Assembly: GCF_006546775.1 (NCBI RefSeq)
Contig: NZ_VICE01000149.1
Span: 1-60,239, forward strand
Reading direction: 5' to 3'
Source: Marilutibacter aestuarii
GTDB taxonomy: Bacteria; Pseudomonadota; Gammaproteobacteria; Xanthomonadales; Xanthomonadaceae
Length of the DNA stretch: 60,239 nucleotides
In this document: piece after piece, positions 55,929-60,239 of the stretch
Layout: each line of letters begins with the position of its first letter
Position numbering within the stretch: position 1 is the stretch's first letter
Made by a program: the position numbers and the translations under genes
Notes under the pieces: generated by a model
The model's database searches: none
The model's input: the letters and a program-made list of their open reading frames with translations, nothing else
What the model was told of the DNA's origin: nothing

Positions 55929-56659
55929 CCCCATCCATCCCGTCAGCACAGGGTACGGCGCCACCTGTGCATATTCTGGTCATCGACGATGAACCCCAGA
56001 TCCGTAAGTTCTTGGACATCAGCCTGCGCGCGCAAGGCTATGCGGTTTCGCTCGCCGGTTCCGGTGGCGCAGGACTGGAGATGCTGGCGACCGGCGGAGC
56101 CGACCTGGTCATCCTCGACCTGGGTCTGCCCGACCGCGACGGTCACGATGTGCTGCGCGAACTGCGGCAGTGGTCCTCGGTGCCGGTGATCCTTCTGACC
56201 GTGCGCTCGGGCGAGAAGGAGAAGGTCATGGGCCTGGACGCAGGCGCCAACGACTACGTGACCAAGCCTTTCGGCGTGCAGGAACTGATGGCACGTGTCC
56301 GCGCCCTGCTTCGGACTCACGCCGCACCCGCCGACACGGCGCCGGTGTACGACGACGGTATGCTTCGCGTCGACCTGGCCCGCCGGGAGGTCCTGTTGTC
56401 AGGCAAACCGCTCGTGCTCACCCGCAAGGAATATGCCTTGCTGGCATTGCTGGTCCAGCATGCGGGCCGCGTCGTCACACAGCCGCAGATCCTGCGCGAA
56501 GTCTGGGGCCCGACCCACGAGGACGATACCCATTACCTGCGCATCCTGGTTGGCAAGCTACGCCACAAGCTGGGCGATGATCCGGCTTCCCCGCGCTGGA
56601 TAGTGACCGAGTTGGGGGTGGGATTGAGGCTTGTCGCTCCAAGGGGTTCCGGGACCTGA
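55925..56659 (+). CDS. kdpE: KdpE, OmpR-type response regulator of kdp
   Basis: In this 244-residue protein the receiver domain has the acidic pair in ILVIDDEPQIRKFLD, the phospho-aspartate in LVILDLGLPDRDGHDVL, and the lysine in ANDYVTKPFGVQELMARVRA. The C-terminal winged helix is SGKPLVLTRKEYALLALLVQ, VVTQPQILREVWGPTHEDDT, HYLRILVGKLRHKLGDDP. It activates the kdp operon when phosphorylated by KdpD. It overlaps kdpD by 4 bp (ATGA) and ends the operon. Confidence 0.96.
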   Translation: MTPSIPSAQGTAPPVHILVIDDEPQIRKFLDISLRAQGYAVSLAGSGGAGLEMLATGGADLVILDLGLPDRDGHDVLRELRQWSSVPVILLTVRSGEKEKVMGLDAGANDYVTKPFGVQELMARVRALLRTHAAPADTAPVYDDGMLRVDLARREVLLSGKPLVLTRKEYALLALLVQHAGRVVTQPQILREVWGPTHEDDTHYLRILVGKLRHKLGDDPASPRWIVTELGVGLRLVAPRGSGT

Positions 56660-56829
56660 GTTCCGCGTTGGCAATGCGATGGGCGTTTCACGCGGGTCCG
56701 CGGATGTCGGGCTGATCGCGCTGGCGCATGCCGCCCGTCCACGACGGCGAGGCTCGTTGTGACCCGTGAGGGCCGCTACTGCGCGGTGATGGTCATGCTG
56801 GTGCAAGCCCCCAACCGCATGGCCTCGGG

Positions 56830-57180
56830 TCAGAGGTGCTCGAGGATGTTGAGCAGTTTGCCGTAGGGGTCGCGGACGTAGAAGCGGCGTACGCCCCAGG
56901 GTTCCTCGGCCGGGCCGTAGACGATGCGGTGGCCGGCGCCCTGGATGCGGGCGAGGGCTTCGTCGAGGTCGTCGACCTCGATCGACAGGTCGGGCACCGG
57001 GGTGCCGTTGCCGCCTTCGGTCGCGACGCTGACCTGCACGCGTGCGGTTTCGTCCGTGCCGTAGGTGGCGATCCAGCCGTGGTCCATCAGCGTGTCCAGA
57101 CCGAGCAGCTCGCCGTAAAAGGCGCGGCCCGCGGCCGTGTCGGTGGCGGCGATGTTGGACACGATGCGGCGGACTTTCAT
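56830..57180 (-). CDS. VOC (glyoxalase/dioxygenase) family protein
   Basis: This 116-residue protein starts at MKVRRIVSNIAATDTAAGRA; codons upstream of it read as intergenic. It is a paired beta-alpha-beta-beta-beta fold: FYGELLGLDTLMDHGWIATY in the first half and SIEVDDLDEALARIQGAGHR, VRRFYVRDPYGKLLNILEHL in the second, ending with the usual 'DP-x-G-x-L-x-x-hydrophobic' VOC motif. Functions range from antibiotic binding to glyoxalase; no specific assignment is possible. It lies 28 bp after the gene at 57209 on the same strand. Confidence 0.85.
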   Translation of the reverse strand: MKVRRIVSNIAATDTAAGRAFYGELLGLDTLMDHGWIATYGTDETARVQVSVATEGGNGTPVPDLSIEVDDLDEALARIQGAGHRIVYGPAEEPWGVRRFYVRDPYGKLLNILEHL

Positions 57181-57208
57181 GCGCGGCTTCCTCGCGCGCC
57201 CGCTCGCT

Positions 57209-57628
57209 TCACGCGCCGCCGGCGACCAGCCGCGTTGCGCCGTCACCGCGCCGGTCCAGCCAGCGGAAGAACAGGAGCCAGACTTGCGGGGCGATGACCA
57301 GGGCGCCCATGCCCAGCAGCGTTTCGCGCTGGAGCAGGTCGAGCCAGCCGAACGCGCCTCCCGTCACGTGCACGACGCCATCGAGGCTGCGCAAGATCAT
57401 CCACGCCACCGCGATCGCGAGCAGCACGCTGGCAAGCAGGATCGAGAGCGGCGTCACGCGGCCCGACCGGCGCGCGGCCCACAGGGCGAGTGGCGGGACG
57501 AGCAGATGGGCCGCCATGCCCAGGCTGGAATCGAGCCCGAGGGCTTGCAGAAGCAGGTCGCCCGCGACATAGAGCGCCGCGGCGAGCACCATGAAAACGA
57601 CCGTTCCGGTCGCAAGCTGTCTGTCCAT
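57209..57628 (-). CDS. Small integral membrane protein of unknown function
   Basis: This 139-residue protein (MDRQLATGTVVFMVLAAALY) has four hydrophobic helices at about 7-32, 38-52, 60-80 and 98-118, and a short basic tail (FFRWLDRRGDGATRLV). No motif beyond the membrane pattern is recognised. It precedes the VOC protein gene by 28 bp on the same strand, so the two may be co-transcribed. Codon use is like the core genome. Confidence 0.65.
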   Translation of the reverse strand: MDRQLATGTVVFMVLAAALYVAGDLLLQALGLDSSLGMAAHLLVPPLALWAARRSGRVTPLSILLASVLLAIAVAWMILRSLDGVVHVTGGAFGWLDLLQRETLLGMGALVIAPQVWLLFFRWLDRRGDGATRLVAGGA

Positions 57629-57748
57629 TGCATCTTCTCCCTTGTGCAGGGCCGGATGTCGTCGTGAGTCCGGCCGCGAGCGGCTGTCTTGACTATAGCA
57701 GGCCGTGCTGACGCCGCATCCGCGGGCGCGCGGTCGCCGAAGGGGCGC

Positions 57749-58243
57749 TCAACGCGCCGGGCAGTCGCTCGCCACGGGGTAGGTGTCCACGGGTGCGCCG
57801 GACGGGTCCAGCCAGACGTGGAGTGTCTGCCGGCAGGGGCCCGCGGCGCTGGCGGCGGCGGTGTCGCGCAGTTCGACGACGAGGCGCTGGTAGGTCGCGT
57901 CGGCGGCGAGGATCGGTGCGTTCGACACGAGCGTCAGCGCCACCCTGTTGGAGAGCAGTTCGGGGAAGCGGCGCGCGAGCTGCATATGGAGCAAGGCCAT
58001 CCCCGGAGGTGCCGCCGTTGCGCTGGGGTAACGCGGGTCGGCTTCGTCGAGCATCTGGAAGGGCGGTTCCGCCTTCGCCGGCAGGTGGATCGGGTCGCGC
58101 ATCTGGGGCGTCGGCGTGTGGGTACAGGCGGCCAGCGTAGCAAGCACCCACAGGGCGGCGACGACACAGAACAGTCGCCCGCCTGCGGGACCGATCACCG
58201 CCGTGCGTCCACGTGCCGTTCCGCGCCTTGGCCTTGTCCGCAT
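57749..58243 (-). CDS. Hypothetical lipoprotein-like exported protein
   Basis: This 164-residue protein begins MRTRPRRGTARGRTAVIGPA, with a twin-arginine-rich basic start, a hydrophobic segment (FCVVAALWVLATLAAC) and a lipobox LAAC, so it is probably a lipoprotein anchored after Cys40. The mature part includes PPGMALLHMQLARRFPELLS and QTLHVWLDPSGAPVDTYPVA. The family is not recognised. The start was chosen at the ATG before the basic signal sequence; the longer frame upstream lies opposite the diguanylate cyclase gene. Confidence 0.65.
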   Translation of the reverse strand: MRTRPRRGTARGRTAVIGPAGGRLFCVVAALWVLATLAACTHTPTPQMRDPIHLPAKAEPPFQMLDEADPRYPSATAAPPGMALLHMQLARRFPELLSNRVALTLVSNAPILAADATYQRLVVELRDTAAASAAGPCRQTLHVWLDPSGAPVDTYPVASDCPAR

Positions 58244-58325
58244 CCGCGCCGCTCTCCCTGTTCGTGACCGTGTCCGTGCCGACAGTGAAGCACGCGCCTG
58301 CGCAGCGTGGTACGCGGCGCAGGCG

Positions 58326-59987
58326 TCAGGCCGCCGGGTGGAACACCACGCGATTGCGGCCGCCGCGCTTGGCGGCGTACAGGCTGTGGTCGGCCGCGCC
58401 GAAGAGGGCGTTGGGGTGGTCGAAGTCGGCATCTTCGGTGCAGGCGCCGCCGACGCTGATGGTGATCGTCGCGAGGGCGGCGGTCTGCTCCTGCACCACC
58501 CGGCGCAGGGTCTCGGCGATCTCGCGCGCCTGCGCCCCGCTTTCGCCGGGCAGGAGGATGGCGAATTCCTCGCCGCCGTAACGGAAGGCCATGCGGCGGC
58601 CGCCGAGGGCGTCGGCCAGGGCCTTGGCGACGCGCCGCAGCACCTTGTCGCCGAAGGCATGGCCGTGGACGTCGTTGACCTGCTTGAAGTGGTCGATGTC
58701 GACGACCAGCACCGTCAGCGGTTCGCCGCGCTGGCCGTGGCGCACGAATTCGCGCTCCAGGGCCTGGTCGAAGATGCGGCGGTTGGGCAGCTGGGTGAGC
58801 GCGTCGGTGCGGCTTTGGCGGTTGATCTCGCGCACGCGGTGCGCCAGCGCCAGCGACAGCAGCACCATCTCCAGCAGCGAGCCCATCTGGAAGGCGTTCT
58901 GGGTGAAGGCGTTGTGCGGCAGCCAGCCGAAGGACTTGGCCATGAACACCAGCACCGCCGACAGCAGCACGCCCCAGGCGATCATGAAGTAGCGCGCCGC
59001 GACCACGCCGCGCAGCAGGCCGATGATGCCCATCGTGATGATCATCGCGGTGATGGCGATGGTCAGGTACGAGATGGGGATGATGACGTGGTTGTAGCTG
59101 AAGCCGAACGCGGCGACGAAGGCCACCACCGACAGGATCTCCAACCCGAAGGCGACCTTGTCCAGGCGCGGCGTCAGCCGGGGCGTGCCGAGGAAGCTGC
59201 GGGTGAAGTGCATGCCGAACAGCAGCGTCAGCGACAGCATCACCAGCAGGCTGGTGTTGCCCCAGTCCGGGTGGTTGGGCCAGAAGAACTGGAACGCCAG
59301 GCCGTCGATGATGGCGAAGTACAGGCCGTAGCTGGTGACGTACAGCAGGTAGTAGAAGAACGGCCGGTCGCGGACCGCCAGGAAGATGAAGATGTTGTAG
59401 ACGATCAGGACGAAGAAGCCGCCGAAGTACAGGCCGAAGGCGAGCTGGCGGGTTTCATGGCTCTCCAGCAGCGGCACGGTGTGCTGCAGCGTCAGGCCGA
59501 TGTTCATCGAGCCGTCGCTGCGCATGCGCAGGAACAGCTGGCTGCGGGATTCGGCCGGCACCGTCACCGGGAACAGGAAGTCGCGGCTGCGGATGGGGCG
59601 GCTCGCGAACGGGCGCCGGTCGCCGGTCGCCTCGTGGCCGACCACGCGGCCGTCCTGGACCTGCCACAGGTCGAGTTCGTCGATCAGCGGGTAGTCCTGC
59701 TGCAACACCAGCGAGACCGGACGCGGCGAGGGGTTCTCGAGATCGATCCGCACCCACCACGTGGACGCGGAGAAGCCGAAGTTCGTCCGGCCGTCGACGG
59801 CCGGGACGAAGTCCCGTGAACGCATCGCCGCGGCGATATCGAGCGTGCCGTCGGGGTCTTCCAGGAGCTGAAGGTCGCGTCCCAGCGACAGCTCCCCGAC
59901 CCGCGAGGCATCCACCACTCCGGCCCATGCGTGCGGTAGGCACCCTGCCCACAGCAACACGCACACGAGCCAGGCTCTGAGCGACAT
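58326..59987 (-). CDS. Membrane diguanylate cyclase with 7TMR-DISM sensor module
   Basis: This 553-residue protein has a signal peptide (MSLRAWLVCVLLWAGCLPHA) and a periplasmic 7TMR-DISMED2 domain (about 25-180, STWWVRIDLENPSPRPVSLV). A seven-helix 7TMR-DISM region follows (about 183-385, FGLYFGGFFVLIVYNIFIFL), then a GGDEF domain (about 400-550) with TDALTQLPNRRIFDQALERE, VDIDHFKQVNDVHGHAFGDK and the active motif RYGGEEFA. The usual inhibitory RxxD motif is absent before GGEEF, so product feedback may be lacking. It makes c-di-GMP in response to an unknown periplasmic ligand. Confidence 0.93.
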   Translation of the reverse strand: MSLRAWLVCVLLWAGCLPHAWAGVVDASRVGELSLGRDLQLLEDPDGTLDIAAAMRSRDFVPAVDGRTNFGFSASTWWVRIDLENPSPRPVSLVLQQDYPLIDELDLWQVQDGRVVGHEATGDRRPFASRPIRSRDFLFPVTVPAESRSQLFLRMRSDGSMNIGLTLQHTVPLLESHETRQLAFGLYFGGFFVLIVYNIFIFLAVRDRPFFYYLLYVTSYGLYFAIIDGLAFQFFWPNHPDWGNTSLLVMLSLTLLFGMHFTRSFLGTPRLTPRLDKVAFGLEILSVVAFVAAFGFSYNHVIIPISYLTIAITAMIITMGIIGLLRGVVAARYFMIAWGVLLSAVLVFMAKSFGWLPHNAFTQNAFQMGSLLEMVLLSLALAHRVREINRQSRTDALTQLPNRRIFDQALEREFVRHGQRGEPLTVLVVDIDHFKQVNDVHGHAFGDKVLRRVAKALADALGGRRMAFRYGGEEFAILLPGESGAQAREIAETLRRVVQEQTAALATITISVGGACTEDADFDHPNALFGAADHSLYAAKRGGRNRVVFHPAA

Positions 59988-60165
59988 GCGATCTCCTGTA
60001 AGTCACCGGTCCCCACGCCGGTGATGCTGCGGTTGCCTGCCAATGCCCGGCGCCGCGCGGGACGCGTGCGCTCACACCGGGGCGCGGCCACAACCCCCGC
60101 GCATCTTCCCACAGTGGCGCAGGCATGCAAAATGCAGTCCGGGGACGAGGAACCGGGGACGAGGG

Positions 60166-60239
60166 ATGCACAAGGCTTGGATGGGGCTGGCGCTGGTGGC
60201 CGGGATGGGGCTGGCGGCCTGCGGCGGCGACCGTACCCC
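60166..60239 (+). CDS. Lipoprotein, N-terminal part (partial)
   Basis: The frame runs off the right edge after 24 codons (MHKAWMGLALVAGMGLAACG, GDRT). A lipoprotein signal peptide with lipobox GLAAC is clear. The upstream region contains a 14-bp tandem duplication (CCGGGGACGAGGAA at 60139 and again from 60153), the second copy providing the GAGGG ribosome site. The mature protein is outside the window. Confidence 0.7.
   Translation, partial: MHKAWMGLALVAGMGLAACGGDRT

Overview
The window reads as a chromosomal segment of a high-GC gammaproteobacterium of the Lysobacteraceae/Xanthomonadaceae type (Lysobacter- or Luteimonas-like). The main pointers are the sequence style of RpoD and its neighbours, the GC-rich codon use, a GH92 mannosidase relic and a tRNA-Ile2(CAU) typical of the group. 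This placement is my inference; no database was searched.

Region 1 (1-11.3 kb) is ordinary core genome. It holds a truncated glycosyltransferase-like gene and a divergent orphan, a minus-strand cluster (two PH-domain membrane proteins and a repeat-containing exported protein), an LpxL-type acyltransferase, dtd, rpoD with its terminator, an 0.8-kb block of palindromic repeats, and two different L,D-transpeptidases. Next to these lies a frameshifted 3' remnant of a GH92 alpha-mannosidase gene.

Region 2 (11.9-39.75 kb) is a mobile island. It starts at a tRNA-Ile2(CAU) gene that is itself split by a 259-nt Azoarcus-like group I intron. Immediately downstream is a P4-type tyrosine integrase. Paired GTGAGTAA boxes with a 12-bp period occur beside the integrase and again 27.3 kb away, which suggests the two arms of one integrative element. 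Inside are an AAA ATPase/subtilase pair; a recombination module (DUF932, YqaJ exonuclease, RDF-like protein, RadC); a layered restriction cluster (DUF4258 protein, degenerate methylase-TRD fusion, HsdM, then HsdM-HsdS-HsdR, McrB-McrC and a 36-codon tail of a second hsdR); a MobA/MobL relaxase; and DUF3987, small and AlpA genes.

Region 3 (39.8-42.3 kb) is probably accessory too. It holds an OLD-type ATPase/TOPRIM nuclease and a small protein with a HEPN-like R-x6-H motif.

Region 4 (42.7-60.2 kb) is core genome again: an ABC-F ATPase, an old yellow enzyme/RidA pair divergent from a LysR regulator, the complete high-affinity potassium system kdpFABC-kdpDE preceded by a TorF-like porin gene, a VOC protein, two small envelope proteins, a membrane diguanylate cyclase, and the start of a lipoprotein gene.

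The most unusual features are the tRNA gene carrying both a group I intron and an integrated element, the nested restriction systems with their hsdR scar, and the AAA/S8 protease pair, which is a candidate conflict system.
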